This document shows positions 8,425-17,333 of a stretch of DNA of 64,000 nucleotides, in pieces (position 1 is the stretch's first letter; the number at the start of each line of letters is the position of its first letter). A program made the translations under genes and the position numbers. Under the pieces are notes generated by a model. The model saw nothing but the letters and a program-made list of their open reading frames with translations. It had not been told where the DNA came from and did no database searches. Source of the stretch: Mycobacterium asiaticum (GTDB lineage: Bacteria; Actinomycetota; Actinomycetes; Mycobacteriales; Mycobacteriaceae); contig NZ_LZLQ01000141.1 in assembly GCF_001673315.1 (NCBI RefSeq), positions 1 through 64,000 on the forward strand. The letters are read 5' to 3'.

Positions 8425-8628
8425 TCAGACCGAGCGAACTCCGGTGGCCTGGGGGCCCTTAGGGCTGTGGCCGATCTCGAACTCGACCTTCTGGTTTTCT
8501 TCGAGGGTGCGGAAGCCCGTCCCCTGGATCTCCGTGTAGTGGACAAACACGTCAGCGGAGCCGTCCTCGGGGGCGATGAAGCCAAACCCTTTCTCCGCGT
8601 TGAACCACTTCACAGTTCCCTGTGGCAT
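8425..8628 (-). CDS. cspA: Cold shock protein A
   Basis: A 67-aa single OB-fold RNA chaperone. Both nucleic-acid-binding motifs are present: RNP1 as KGFGFI (about residues 13-18) and RNP2 as VFVHY (about 27-31). The start MPQGTVKWFN is the family N-terminus. It corresponds to Rv3648c. The roughly 296 bp up to the divergent helicase gene contain no other gene and would hold a 5' UTR, often long in cold-shock genes. Its own terminator is at 8360-8404. Confidence 0.97.
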   Translation of the reverse strand: MPQGTVKWFNAEKGFGFIAPEDGSADVFVHYTEIQGTGFRTLEENQKVEFEIGHSPKGPQATGVRSV

Positions 8629-8924
8629 CTCTCGATCTTTCCTTTTCTATCTGGGTGCGGGGCGTCGCCTTTCGATGCCCCGGGCCAGCCACGACCGCCA
8701 TACCTTCGCGGAGTCGCCGGAACTTCACCCGACAGATAACCTCGCAGGAACCGCGACCGCAACGTCGATCCTGCGAAAGTTTTACACGAACACAGAAGCT
8801 GCGACCGCACTCAGTCAACCACGTTCGTGGCGTCGGCGACAGCCTGAAGCCGGAGACTGTCACCGAAGGACGGGTGAATTTACGTGAGCGTCATCGCGCA
8901 GGCCAGGACCGAGAGAGGGGTGTG

Positions 8925-11222
8925 ATGGCGAGTTTCGGCAGCGAACTACTCGCCGCCGCCCTGGCCGGTACCGCCGCCGATGAGCACCCCCTGCGCCACG
9001 TCACCGAGTTGCCGCCGCGCACCGGGCGGCCGCAAGGTTGGCCGCAGTGGGCCCAGCCCGACGTGGTGCGCGCATTCACCGCCCGGGGCATCAGCACCCC
9101 CTGGTCGCATCAGTTGGAAGCAGCGGAATTGGCGCAGGCGGGCCGTCACGTGGTGATCAGCACCGGGACCGCGTCAGGCAAGTCGCTGGCCTACCAACTG
9201 CCCGTGCTGAACGCGCTGGCGAGCGACCCGCGGGCCCGGGTGCTCTACCTGTCACCGACCAAGGCACTGGGTCACGATCAGCTGCGTGCGGCGCACGCCC
9301 TGGTGACCGCCGTTCCGCTGTCCGACGTGGCGCCTTCGGCGTATGACGGCGACAGCCCCTCCGAAGTGCGTCGCTTCGCCCGCGAGCGGTCCCGCTGGAT
9401 CTTCTCCAACCCGGACATGATCCACCTGTCGATCCTGCGCAATCACGCCCGCTGGGCGGTGCTGTTGCGGGGACTCCGGTTTGTCGTCGTCGACGAATGC
9501 CACTACTACCGCGGCGTGTTCGGCTCGAATGTGGCGATGGTGTTGCGCCGCCTGTTGCGGCTGTGCGCGCGGTACTCGTCCTACCCGACGGTGATCTTCG
9601 CCAGTGCCACGAACGACTCCCCCGGCACCACGGCCACCGAACTGATCGGGCAGCCCGTCGCTGAGGTCGTCGAGGACGGTTCCCCCCAGGGCGCCCGCAC
9701 GGTGGCTCTGTGGGAACCGGCGCTGCTGGCCGATCTGATTGGGGAGAACGGCGCACCGGTACGACGTTCGGCGGGCGCCGAGGCCGCCCGGGTGATGGCC
9801 GACCTGATCGTCGAGGGCGCTCAGACCCTCACGTTTGTGCGGTCGCGGCGGGCCGCCGAACTGACCGCACTGAGCGCGCAGGCGCGGCTGGGCGATATCG
9901 CGCCGGAACTGACGGGCACGGTGGCGTCGTACCGCGCCGGATATCTGGCCGAGGATCGCAGTGCGCTGGAGAAGGCGCTGGCCGACGGCGAGTTGCGTGG
10001 TCTGGCGACGACGAACGCGCTGGAGTTGGGTGTCGACATCGCCGGCCTGGATGCCGTGGTGCTGGCCGGGTTTCCCGGGACGGTCGCGTCTTTCTGGCAG
10101 CAGGCCGGAAGGTCCGGGCGGCGCGGTCAAGGTGCGCTGGTGGTGCTGATCGCGCGAGATGACCCGTTGGACACCTATTTGGTGCATCACCCTGCCGCGC
10201 TGCTGGACAAGCCCGTCGAACGGGTCGTGATCGATCCGTCGAACCCGTACATTCTCGGCCCGCAATTACTCTGCGCTGCAACCGAACTCCCCCTTGACGA
10301 GACCGAGGTCCGGGGCTTGAACGCGGTGGACGTGGCCGAAGGATTGGTAGACGACGGGTTGCTGAAACGACGCGGCGGCAAGTACTTTCCCGTCCCCGGT
10401 ATCGAACCCCATGGCGCGGTGGATATCCGGGGCTCCATAGGTGGGCAGGTCGTCATTGTCGAGGCGGACACCGGACGGTTGCTGGGCAGCACCGGAGTAG
10501 GGCAGGCGCCGGCGTCGATTCATCCTGGGGCGGTTTATCTGCACCAAGGCGAAAGCTACGTCGTCGACTCGCTGGACCTCGAAGAGGGAGTCGCCTTCGT
10601 TCACGGCGAGGACCCGGGCTATTCGACGTTCGCCCGCGAGGTCACCGACATCACCGTCACCCGCCGGGGCGAGCGAACGGCCTTCGGACCGGTGACGCTG
10701 GGGCTGGTGCCGGTGACCGTCACCCATCAGGTGGTCGGCTACCTGCGCCGACGGGCCAACGGCGAAGTGATCGACTTCCAGGAGCTGCAGCTACCCCGAG
10801 CCACGTTGCCCACTGTTGCGGCCATGTACACGATCGAACCGGATGCCTTGGAACGCAACGGAATAGACGTCGTACGAATCCCGGGTTCGTTGCACGCTGC
10901 CGAGCACGCGGCCATCGGGTTGCTGCCGCTGGTGGCCAGTTGCGACCGCGGTGACATCGGTGGCCTGTCCACCGCGCTCGGCCCCGAGGGGCTGCCGACG
11001 GTCTTCGTCTACGACGGCCACCCGGGTGGCGCCGGGTTCGCCGAACGTGGCTTCCGCAAGGCGGCTACCTGGTTGGGGGCCACCGCGGCGGCCATCGAGG
11101 CGTGCGAGTGCCGCAGCGGGTGTCCGTCGTGCGTGCAGTCGCCCAAGTGTGGCAACGGAAACGATCCGCTCGACAAAGACGGCGCAGTCAGGGTGTTGCG
11201 ACTCGTTCTTGCCGAGCTGTGA
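8925..11222 (+). CDS. DEAD/DEAH-box helicase with C-terminal DUF1998 (MrfA/YprA-like)
   Basis: Superfamily 2 helicase of 765 aa, corresponding to Rv3649. Motif I is STGTASGKSLAY, motif II VVDECHYY, motif III SATND, motif VI QQAGRSGRRG. The C-terminal DUF1998 region ends with four cysteines in CECRSGCPSCVQSPKC, matching the metal-binding cluster of the Bacillus MrfA repair helicase family. A role in DNA repair is therefore likely but inferred, and no MrfB-type exonuclease gene is adjacent. The start is ATG 8925 (MASFGSELLAAALAG) behind GAGAGAGGGGTGTG. The frame is open further upstream to 8622, but that stretch overlaps cspA and is not coding-like. Confidence 0.92.
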   Translation: MASFGSELLAAALAGTAADEHPLRHVTELPPRTGRPQGWPQWAQPDVVRAFTARGISTPWSHQLEAAELAQAGRHVVISTGTASGKSLAYQLPVLNALASDPRARVLYLSPTKALGHDQLRAAHALVTAVPLSDVAPSAYDGDSPSEVRRFARERSRWIFSNPDMIHLSILRNHARWAVLLRGLRFVVVDECHYYRGVFGSNVAMVLRRLLRLCARYSSYPTVIFASATNDSPGTTATELIGQPVAEVVEDGSPQGARTVALWEPALLADLIGENGAPVRRSAGAEAARVMADLIVEGAQTLTFVRSRRAAELTALSAQARLGDIAPELTGTVASYRAGYLAEDRSALEKALADGELRGLATTNALELGVDIAGLDAVVLAGFPGTVASFWQQAGRSGRRGQGALVVLIARDDPLDTYLVHHPAALLDKPVERVVIDPSNPYILGPQLLCAATELPLDETEVRGLNAVDVAEGLVDDGLLKRRGGKYFPVPGIEPHGAVDIRGSIGGQVVIVEADTGRLLGSTGVGQAPASIHPGAVYLHQGESYVVDSLDLEEGVAFVHGEDPGYSTFAREVTDITVTRRGERTAFGPVTLGLVPVTVTHQVVGYLRRRANGEVIDFQELQLPRATLPTVAAMYTIEPDALERNGIDVVRIPGSLHAAEHAAIGLLPLVASCDRGDIGGLSTALGPEGLPTVFVYDGHPGGAGFAERGFRKAATWLGATAAAIEACECRSGCPSCVQSPKCGNGNDPLDKDGAVRVLRLVLAEL

Positions 11223-11429
11223 CGCGGCTGGCGGCACGCTGCGACGCTCAGGGACAAATCCGGCGGGCCTGCGCAGGCAGGCAGCGGTCCGGGGGGAATA
11301 TGCCATCGTGTCAAATTCTTCGGAAATCGTTATTCCATTCGCCAGAGTGTGGAGATACGGTGCTCGTGTTGAATAGCCGCAACGCGATCAGACATTGGCC
11401 GGGTCTGGCGAGGCGCCGAAAGGTGTTTG

Positions 11430-12338
11430 ATGTCGTTCTTCAATGCGGTACCCGACGCGGTGCAGCTGGCCGCCGCTGATCTGGCCGGCATCGGCTCCAC
11501 GATCAAGGGCGCCAATGCCACCGCGGCTGTCTCGACCACCGCGATCCCGGCCGCGGCCAGCGACCAGGTGTCGGCGGCCGTTGCGGCGCTGTACTCCGGA
11601 TACGCCCGTGGTTATCAGGCGCTGGGCACACAAGTGGCGGCTTTTCACGAGCAGTTCGTCCGCGCCCTGGGCGCCAGCGCAAGCACGTATGCGCTGGCCG
11701 AGGCCGCTAACGCCGCCGCTGTTCAGAATCCGTTGCAACACCTCGCGCAACTCGTCAACGCGCCCATCGAGGCAGCGGCAGGGCATCCGGCGGTCGCCAG
11801 CGACGGCGGCGCCGGGGGCGAACACCGCGAGTGGATCGGGGTCAACGGGGTCGTCGGCGGGTCTGGCGCGCCCGCGGATAGCGCCGCCGCCGGAGGCTTG
11901 CCGGGCAGTGGCGGCAGCGTCTTGGGCAATGCCACTGGATCTGACGGGTCGGGTTACGTCGGCGCGGTGGGCATGAGTGCTCTCCCGAGCGATGCGGGCC
12001 ATTCGGGCGGTGCCCTGTTCGGCGTCCGCGCCTCCGGCGGCGGTTTGCGCGCTCACGCCGATGCAACCGACGGACCCGGCGACGGCGGGCTACTGGGCGA
12101 TCTGATCCTGCGGCACGGTGCCGACAGCCAAGCCGACGGCACGCCCGAGACGAAGGACCGCGGAAACCGCGGGGGCCGCCGGGCCGCGCCTTCCGGGAGT
12201 CCGTTCCGCATCACCAGGTCCTGGCCTGACCGGTGGCTGTCCAACACGCTGCGCCGCAACGGAACTGGTACGACCGTTGTCGGGCAGACCCGACAGGCGC
12301 CAGAAGCTGCGCAGGCTCTCAGCGCCGCCGGTACCTGA
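11430..12338 (+). CDS. PE-family protein with a non-PGRS C-terminal region
   Basis: The first ~95 residues are a PE domain starting MSFFNAVPDAVQLAAADLAG. The YxxxD/E export signal is present as YALAE (about residue 90), so secretion by an ESX system is expected. It sits where M. tuberculosis has PE33 (Rv3650, PE domain only). Here about 200 further residues follow: Gly/Ala/Ser-rich but without PGRS repeats, ending in an Arg-rich stretch. No PPE partner or esx gene is adjacent. I chose ATG 11430; a TTG three bases earlier is in frame. Confidence 0.88.
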   Translation: MSFFNAVPDAVQLAAADLAGIGSTIKGANATAAVSTTAIPAAASDQVSAAVAALYSGYARGYQALGTQVAAFHEQFVRALGASASTYALAEAANAAAVQNPLQHLAQLVNAPIEAAAGHPAVASDGGAGGEHREWIGVNGVVGGSGAPADSAAAGGLPGSGGSVLGNATGSDGSGYVGAVGMSALPSDAGHSGGALFGVRASGGGLRAHADATDGPGDGGLLGDLILRHGADSQADGTPETKDRGNRGGRRAAPSGSPFRITRSWPDRWLSNTLRRNGTGTTVVGQTRQAPEAAQALSAAGT

Positions 12339-12871
12339 CTCGCCGTAATACCGGATGGCGCAAGTCAACTCACGCTTACGCTAAACAAATGCCTAGCTTC
12401 GCAGCGGATTTCGGAGAATGCATCTAGCGATCAAATGCAATGACCGCCACAAACTGTGTCAGAGGAATCCGATGGATGGCGACCGACCCCTCAACGGTCG
12501 ACCTCCACGGACCCACTTTTGCGCGACGGAATAAACGCAATCCGCACGCCAGCCACTAACACTTACGCAGCAGAAACTACATGGGTTGAAGTTGCAAAAG
12601 CAACATAAACGTGGGCAATTTCACGAAGAAATTGGCTACGAATCCGCCGCAGAGTACGACTATCCGCGCTCCGAATACCGAGAAACGTTGCACCGCCACC
12701 AAATACCTACTACGACTCTCGATTGACCGCCGGTCACGGGTCGGCCGCAGGCGGCAAAGGTTTCGGACACAAAGCATTTGACGTCAGTGTCAACGATGGA
12801 GGCCCCAGTGTGCCGCGCCGAATTCTGCAGCAATGTCAACGCAATGGCTTGCAATCAGTAAGCTCGCCACC
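12339..12871. other. Intergenic region, 533 bp, lower GC
   Basis: No convincing gene was seen on either strand. The stretch from about 12340 to 12780 is clearly more AT-rich than its surroundings. In M. tuberculosis, PE_PGRS-type genes occur near this position. I see no repeats or hairpins strong enough to call. Confidence 0.5.
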
Positions 12872-13909
12872 ATGGCCCACGACTGGCTGCTCGTGGAGAC
12901 GCTGGGGGACGAGCCTGCCGTCGTCGCTCAGGGGCGGCAACTCAAGAACCTCGTGCCGATCACCACTTTCCTGCGTCGTAGTCCGTACCTGGCGGCGGTC
13001 AAAACGGCGATTGCCGAATCGGTCCAGACCGGGCAGGCGTTGTCCAGCATCACGCCCAAGAGTGACCGCGTGATTCGTACCGAACCGGTGATGATGTCCG
13101 ACGGTCGAATCCATGGCGTGCACGTCTGGACCGGCCCCATCGACGAGGAACCGCCGGAGCGGCCCATCCCCGGCCCCTTGAAGTGGGACCTGACGCGCGG
13201 GGTGGCCACCGACACCCCGGAATCACTGGCCAACAGCGGCAAAAATCCCGAAGTCGAGGTCACCTACGGCAGAGCCTTCGCCGAGGATCTGCCGTCGCGC
13301 GAACTCAATCCCAACGAGACGAAGGTGCTGGCCATGGCGGTCCGGGCCGAACCCGGTCTGACGCTGTGCAGCACCTGGGATCTCACCGACTGGGAGGGGA
13401 ACCCGGTGCGGATCGGGTTCACCGCGCGCAGTGCACTGGAGCCCGGACCCGATGGTCGCGACCATTTGGTGGCGCGGGCCATGAACTGGCGCACCGAACG
13501 CAAAGGTCCAGCAGTTGCGGCCGACGATCTCGCGCAGCGCATTCTCAGGGGGTTGGCGCAGGCCGGCGTTCATCGAGCGCTCGTCGATCTGAAGAACTGG
13601 ACGCTGCTGAAGTGGCTCGACGAGCCCTGCTCGTTCTACGACTGGCGTAGCAGCGAAGCCGACAAGCCACGGGTCCATCCCGACGATGAGCAGGTCATGT
13701 TTTCCATGACAGAGGAATTCGCCGACGGCGCGACCAGTCGGGTGCTGCGATTGCCGGGCAAAGACACCGACTGGGTGCCCGTGCACGTCACCGTCAACCG
13801 TGTGGAACTGGAGCCAGAAACCTTCGCCGGTCTGCTCTCGCTGCGACTACCCACCGAGGAAGAACTTGCGGCTGCCAAATTTTTGACGCCGTCGGCGGAC
13901 GAAAGCTAG
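12872..13909 (+). CDS. Rv3651-like multi-domain sensor protein
   Basis: A 345-aa protein matching Rv3651 in length, start (MAHDWLLVETLGDEP) and position. As I recall, the M. tuberculosis protein was described structurally as having three tandem PAS/GAF-like sensor domains; I see no enzyme motif. A conserved feature is DRVIRTEPVMMSDGRIHGVHVW. No signal peptide or membrane segment is present. ATG 12872 is the homologous start; an in-frame ATG at 12833 would add 13 residues. Confidence 0.8.
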   Translation: MAHDWLLVETLGDEPAVVAQGRQLKNLVPITTFLRRSPYLAAVKTAIAESVQTGQALSSITPKSDRVIRTEPVMMSDGRIHGVHVWTGPIDEEPPERPIPGPLKWDLTRGVATDTPESLANSGKNPEVEVTYGRAFAEDLPSRELNPNETKVLAMAVRAEPGLTLCSTWDLTDWEGNPVRIGFTARSALEPGPDGRDHLVARAMNWRTERKGPAVAADDLAQRILRGLAQAGVHRALVDLKNWTLLKWLDEPCSFYDWRSSEADKPRVHPDDEQVMFSMTEEFADGATSRVLRLPGKDTDWVPVHVTVNRVELEPETFAGLLSLRLPTEEELAAAKFLTPSADES

Positions 13910-13936
13910 TTGTTCGCTTCGTGCCTATCGCCGTGC

Positions 13937-14230
13937 CTACCGCCCGACGGGCCCAGCGCGGGCCGACGCCTCTGCAACGCCGGTGAGCGGGACCGGCACC
14001 TCGACGGTGACGACGACGTCCAGGTGATCCACCCGGCACTCGACGCTCCTGACCCGCATCTCCCGCGCCACCACAGCCGCATCGGCACAGGCCGCCGCCG
14101 CGCCCAGGGGCAGGCGTGCGCCCGCAGCCAAGGCGGCCAGATCGGCCGCTGACTGCGCGCGATGACGGGCCACCACCACCAAACCCAGCCACCCGGCCGC
14201 CCCGGTGACGAACAACAGCACCGAGATCAT
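13937..14230 (-). CDS. Small TadE/TadG-like secreted protein (Rv3654c-like)
   Basis: The last gene of the Flp/Tad cluster. It has one N-terminal hydrophobic segment (ISVLLFVTGAAGWLGLVVV) followed by RHRAQSAADLAALAAG, the typical helix after the membrane anchor of TadE/TadG-like pseudopilins, then about 55 soluble residues. In M. tuberculosis the Rv3654c product is secreted. The ATG at 14230 is the first canonical start. The frame continues upstream through RGSATVLAAT, which looks like part of the conserved N-terminus and overlaps the TadE gene end at 14262, so the true start may be upstream at a non-canonical codon. Confidence 0.75.
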   Translation of the reverse strand: MISVLLFVTGAAGWLGLVVVARHRAQSAADLAALAAGARLPLGAAAACADAAVVAREMRVRSVECRVDHLDVVVTVEVPVPLTGVAEASARAGPVGR

Positions 14231-14261
14231 GGTGGCCGCAAGTACCGTGGCCGAGCCCCGT

Positions 14262-14588
14262 TCATTCGGGTTCTCTCGCCGATACCGCTCGGGCCCGGAT
14301 CTGCAGAGTGGGCAACAGCTTCGAATGCGCCACCACGGTGGCGACCAGGAAATCACCGCTGCGGAACACCTGAACCTGGGCGCCGGCCGGCGCGACGCGG
14401 CGCGCGACGTCGATCGCGCCGCGATCGTCCCCACGCGCCGACAGCCGGGCCGCCTCCCGGGCCGCATCGACGCAACGCACCTGCATCGACACCGCTGTGA
14501 CCCCAGCCAGGCACAGCACCAGGACGACCACCAGGGCGGCGATCGCCAGCGCGGTCTCGACGGTGCTCGTGCCAGCATCGGAAGTCAG
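14262..14588 (-). CDS. tadE: TadE-like pseudopilin (Rv3655c-like)
   Basis: About 108 aa. The prepilin-like start SDAGTSTVETALA is followed by a hydrophobic helix (IAALVVVLVLCLAGVTAVS) and MQVRCVDAAREAARLSARGD, the TadE family signature. It is a minor pseudopilin of the Flp system. No ATG, GTG or TTG lies in frame between the Flp gene end and the conserved core. A CTG at 14588-14586 overlaps the Flp stop TGA at 14587-14585 as CTGA, mirroring the ATGA overlaps elsewhere in this operon, so I place the start there with modest confidence. Confidence 0.78.
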   Translation of the reverse strand: MTSDAGTSTVETALAIAALVVVLVLCLAGVTAVSMQVRCVDAAREAARLSARGDDRGAIDVARRVAPAGAQVQVFRSGDFLVATVVAHSKLLPTLQIRARAVSAREPE

Positions 14589-14788
14589 ACGTTGGTGCTC
14601 AACGCGCGACCGATGATGTGGTTCAGGGCCGAAACGACCGAATCGCCTGTGACGACCGTGTACAGAATCGCGCCGAAAGCCGCCGCGGCGATGGTCCCGA
14701 TTGCGTACTCGACGGTCGACATGCCCGACTCGTCGCTCACCAGAACCGTCAGTCGTGTGGCAAATTCTCGAAAAACGTTGTGTAACAA
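14585..14788 (-). CDS. flp: Flp-type pilin (Rv3656c-like)
   Basis: A 67-aa type IVb prepilin. After a basic/neutral leader, DESG|MSTVEYAIG shows the prepilin peptidase site (Gly before the cleaved bond, Glu at +5 of the mature protein). A 20-residue hydrophobic helix (TIAAAAFGAILYTVVTG) and a short tail follow. It would form the shaft of the Flp pilus assembled by the TadA, TadB and TadC proteins encoded upstream. No TadV prepilin peptidase gene is in the cluster. Confidence 0.9.
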   Translation of the reverse strand: MLHNVFREFATRLTVLVSDESGMSTVEYAIGTIAAAAFGAILYTVVTGDSVVSALNHIIGRALSTNV

Positions 14789-14800
14789 TGTGTTCCTTTC

Positions 14801-15379
14801 TCACCATAAACCAGACTGCAGAACGTCACCGGCCAACCCGGCCACGATTGGAACGATGCCCAGACACACAAACGCCGGCAAAAAGCACAGCCCTAGCGGG
14901 CCGGCGATCAACACCCCGGCACGCTCGGCGGCCGCGGCGGCGGTGTGCGCGGCATCATGACGGGATTGGGCCGCCAATTCGGCTGCCCCGTCGGCGAGCG
15001 CGGCACCCGACGACGCCGAGCGCCGCGCCAGCCGCAGCAACCCCTCAGCCTCAGCGTTGAACTCCCCCGGCGGCGCCGACCATGCAACCGCCGGGTCGGC
15101 ACCCAGCGCCAACATGTCAGCGGCCCGACGCAACACGCGCGACAGATCCGTCGGTGCGGCCATGGCGGCTGCGGTCGCGGCTGTGGCGACGGACATCCCC
15201 GCCGCCAAGCACACCGCGAGCACGTCGAGGCTCGAAGCCACTCCCAGCGGATCGGAGCCGGCCGCGCGCCCCGCCCGCGCCGCACGAACGCGGGACGGCA
15301 TCCCAGCGCGAGCGCGCACCACCGATGGTCCGGCACCGATCAGCAGCGCCGCTGCCAGTAGCACCGCCGCGGTACTCAT
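14801..15379 (-). CDS. tadC: TadC-like type II/IV secretion membrane platform protein (Rv3657c-like)
   Basis: 192-aa integral membrane protein of the GspF/TadC family. Hydrophobic segments lie at the N-terminus (STAAVLLAAALLIGAG), in the middle (LDVLAVCLAAGMSVATAATAA) and at the C-terminus (GPLGLCFLPAFVCLGIVPIV). With TadB it forms the inner-membrane platform of the pilus machine. ATG 15379 overlaps the TadB stop as ATGA, which implies translational coupling. It is 12 bp upstream of the Flp gene. Confidence 0.88.
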   Translation of the reverse strand: MSTAAVLLAAALLIGAGPSVVRARAGMPSRVRAARAGRAAGSDPLGVASSLDVLAVCLAAGMSVATAATAAAMAAPTDLSRVLRRAADMLALGADPAVAWSAPPGEFNAEAEGLLRLARRSASSGAALADGAAELAAQSRHDAAHTAAAAAERAGVLIAGPLGLCFLPAFVCLGIVPIVAGLAGDVLQSGLW

Positions 15380-16173
15380 GCCGATGCCACCCGATCCGTG
15401 ATGCGGTCCGACCACAACACACCTGCGCACACCAACGCCAGGCCGACCATCAGCAGCCAACCGCCGGCTCCCAACAAGAAACTCAGCGGTCGGGCACCGA
15501 TCAGCTGACCGAGCAGCACCCCAAGCAGCGGCAGGCCCGCGAGGATGCCCGCCGTGGCCCGAGCACCGGCCAAACTCGACGCCACCTGTGCGGAGAAGCG
15601 TTGCCGCTCAGTGATATCCCGTTGCGCGGCGCGCATCAGGGTCGCGATGGCAAGACCGTGGGCACTCGCCAGTTGCCAGCACACCGCCAACCGTTCCCAG
15701 TGCCCGGGCAATGCCGATTTGCCCGCGGCAACGCGCAACCCTGCCGCTACGTCGGCACCCATGCGCGCCCGCGCCGCGACGGTGCGAAACGCGGCCGACA
15801 CCGCTCCGTTGGTTTCGTCGGCGGCAACCTCGAACGCTTGAACGGGATGGGCCCCGACCCGCAGTTCACCGACCAGCACGTCCAGGCCCGCTGCCAATGT
15901 GCGTCCCTCTTCCGCGGCGCGACGACGGCCCCGGCGCCGCCGCCAGCGCGCGCCGGCGGTCGCGACGACCAACGCGGCCGCCAAGACGCTCGTCAACGGC
16001 AACAACCAGACCGCAACCACGACCACACACCCGCCGACCCCGGCGACCGCCCGCGTGCCGACAGTTCGCTTTCGGCGGGTCGACGTGCCAGCCCGCAGAC
16101 GGGAATGCGGTGACGGCGGCATCACCAACAGCGCCAGCGACAACAACAGTGCGGCAAGTTGCAGTCCGGTCAT
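15376..16173 (-). CDS. tadB: TadB-like pilus assembly membrane protein (Rv3658c-like)
   Basis: 265-aa GspF/TadB family protein. Two membrane segments are near the N-terminus, and a cytoplasmic T2SSF domain holds LDVLVGELRVGAHPVQAFEVAA and VCWQLASAHGLAIATLM. Two more membrane segments are at the C-terminus. The start is ATG 16173, which overlaps the TadA stop codon by ATGA; the frame is open upstream to 16245 but inside tadA. It partners with TadC. Confidence 0.9.
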   Translation of the reverse strand: MTGLQLAALLLSLALLVMPPSPHSRLRAGTSTRRKRTVGTRAVAGVGGCVVVVAVWLLPLTSVLAAALVVATAGARWRRRRGRRRAAEEGRTLAAGLDVLVGELRVGAHPVQAFEVAADETNGAVSAAFRTVAARARMGADVAAGLRVAAGKSALPGHWERLAVCWQLASAHGLAIATLMRAAQRDITERQRFSAQVASSLAGARATAGILAGLPLLGVLLGQLIGARPLSFLLGAGGWLLMVGLALVCAGVLWSDRITDRVASA

Positions 16174-17333
16174 GCCGTCATCCGGTGACGCAACAATGCG
16201 CGTAATTCGACGGCTTGGGGCGTCATACCGCGGTCGGCGTGCCACACAGTGATCGCGTGGACCTGCCCGCTGTCCCGGCGCAGCACGGCGATCTCCGCCA
16301 GCCGACGCCGGCCCGTCCCATCGCGGCTGACATGCAACAACACCTGTACCGCCGCGGCTAGCTGGCTGTGCAGGGCTGGGCGGTCGAGTCCGCCTAACGC
16401 ACCCAACGCCTCTAGTCGCGCTGGCACCTCACTCGGGCTGTTGGCGTGCACCGTCCCGGCTCCACCGCCGTGTCCGGTGTTCAAGGCGGCCAGCAGGTCG
16501 ACCACCTCGGCGCCCCTGACCTCGCCGACGACAATCCGGTCGGGCCGCATCCGCAGCGCTTGCCGCACGAGTTCGCGGACGGTCACCTCGCCGACGCCCT
16601 CCACGTTCGGCCGCCGCGCGACCAGCTTGACCAGATGCGGATGGCGAGGGGCCAACTCGGCGGCGTCCTCGACACACACGATCCGCTCGGCCGGGGAAAC
16701 GGCACCGAGCATCGCTGCCAGCAGAGTTGTCTTGCCGGCGCCTGTCCCACCGCACACCAGGAAGGCCAGCCGCGCGGCGATGATGTCGGCAACCAGCGCA
16801 CCGGCCTCAGTCGCGATGGTGCCCAGTGCGGTCAGGGCGGCCAGGTCCTGGGTTGCCGGCCGGAGCACCCGTAGCGACAGGCAGGTGCCCTCGGTCGACA
16901 CCGGCGGCAGCACGGCGTGCAGGCGGACCGCGAACCCGCCGGTGCCAATCCCGGTGAGCTGACCGTCCACCCACGGCTGCGCATCGTCGAGACGGCGGCC
17001 GGCGGCCAACGCCAGCCGTTGCGCCAGGCGGCGTACAGCAGCCTCGTCTGCGAAGCGAATCTGGCTGCGGCGCAGTCCATTTCCATCATCGACCCAAACC
17101 GCGTCGGGAGCGGTTACCAACACATCAGTGGTGCCGGCCGCGCACAGCAGTGGTTCGAGGATTCCGGCGCCGGTCAACTCGGTCTGCAACACCCGGAGAT
17201 TGGCCAATACCTCGGTGTCGCCGAGGATCCCACCAGACTCCGCGCGGATCGCCGCGGCCACCACGTTCGGCCGCAGCGGGCCGGGCTCGACCGCCAGTCG
17301 CTCGCGCACCCTTTCGATCAGCGACCCGCTCAC
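16170..17333 (-). CDS. tadA: TadA-like secretion ATPase (Rv3659c-like)
   Basis: Hexameric VirB11/CpaF-type ATPase (387 aa) that powers Flp pilus assembly. Walker A is CGGTGAGKTTLL, the Asp box is IVCVEDAAEL, Walker B lies around RPDRIVVGEVRGAE, and the His box is GHGGGAGTVHANSP. The N-terminal domain carries LEPLLCAAGTTDVLV, the usual lead-in of CpaF proteins. The start overlaps the upstream ssd stop by ATGA. The protein is complete and no key residue is missing. Confidence 0.93.
   Translation of the reverse strand: MSGSLIERVRERLAVEPGPLRPNVVAAAIRAESGGILGDTEVLANLRVLQTELTGAGILEPLLCAAGTTDVLVTAPDAVWVDDGNGLRRSQIRFADEAAVRRLAQRLALAAGRRLDDAQPWVDGQLTGIGTGGFAVRLHAVLPPVSTEGTCLSLRVLRPATQDLAALTALGTIATEAGALVADIIAARLAFLVCGGTGAGKTTLLAAMLGAVSPAERIVCVEDAAELAPRHPHLVKLVARRPNVEGVGEVTVRELVRQALRMRPDRIVVGEVRGAEVVDLLAALNTGHGGGAGTVHANSPSEVPARLEALGALGGLDRPALHSQLAAAVQVLLHVSRDGTGRRRLAEIAVLRRDSGQVHAITVWHADRGMTPQAVELRALLRHRMTA

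Noticed and set aside
8622..8924. N-terminal extension of the helicase frame
   Set aside because: It runs over cspA's 5' region and part of its coding sequence, and the family N-terminus begins at ATG 8925.
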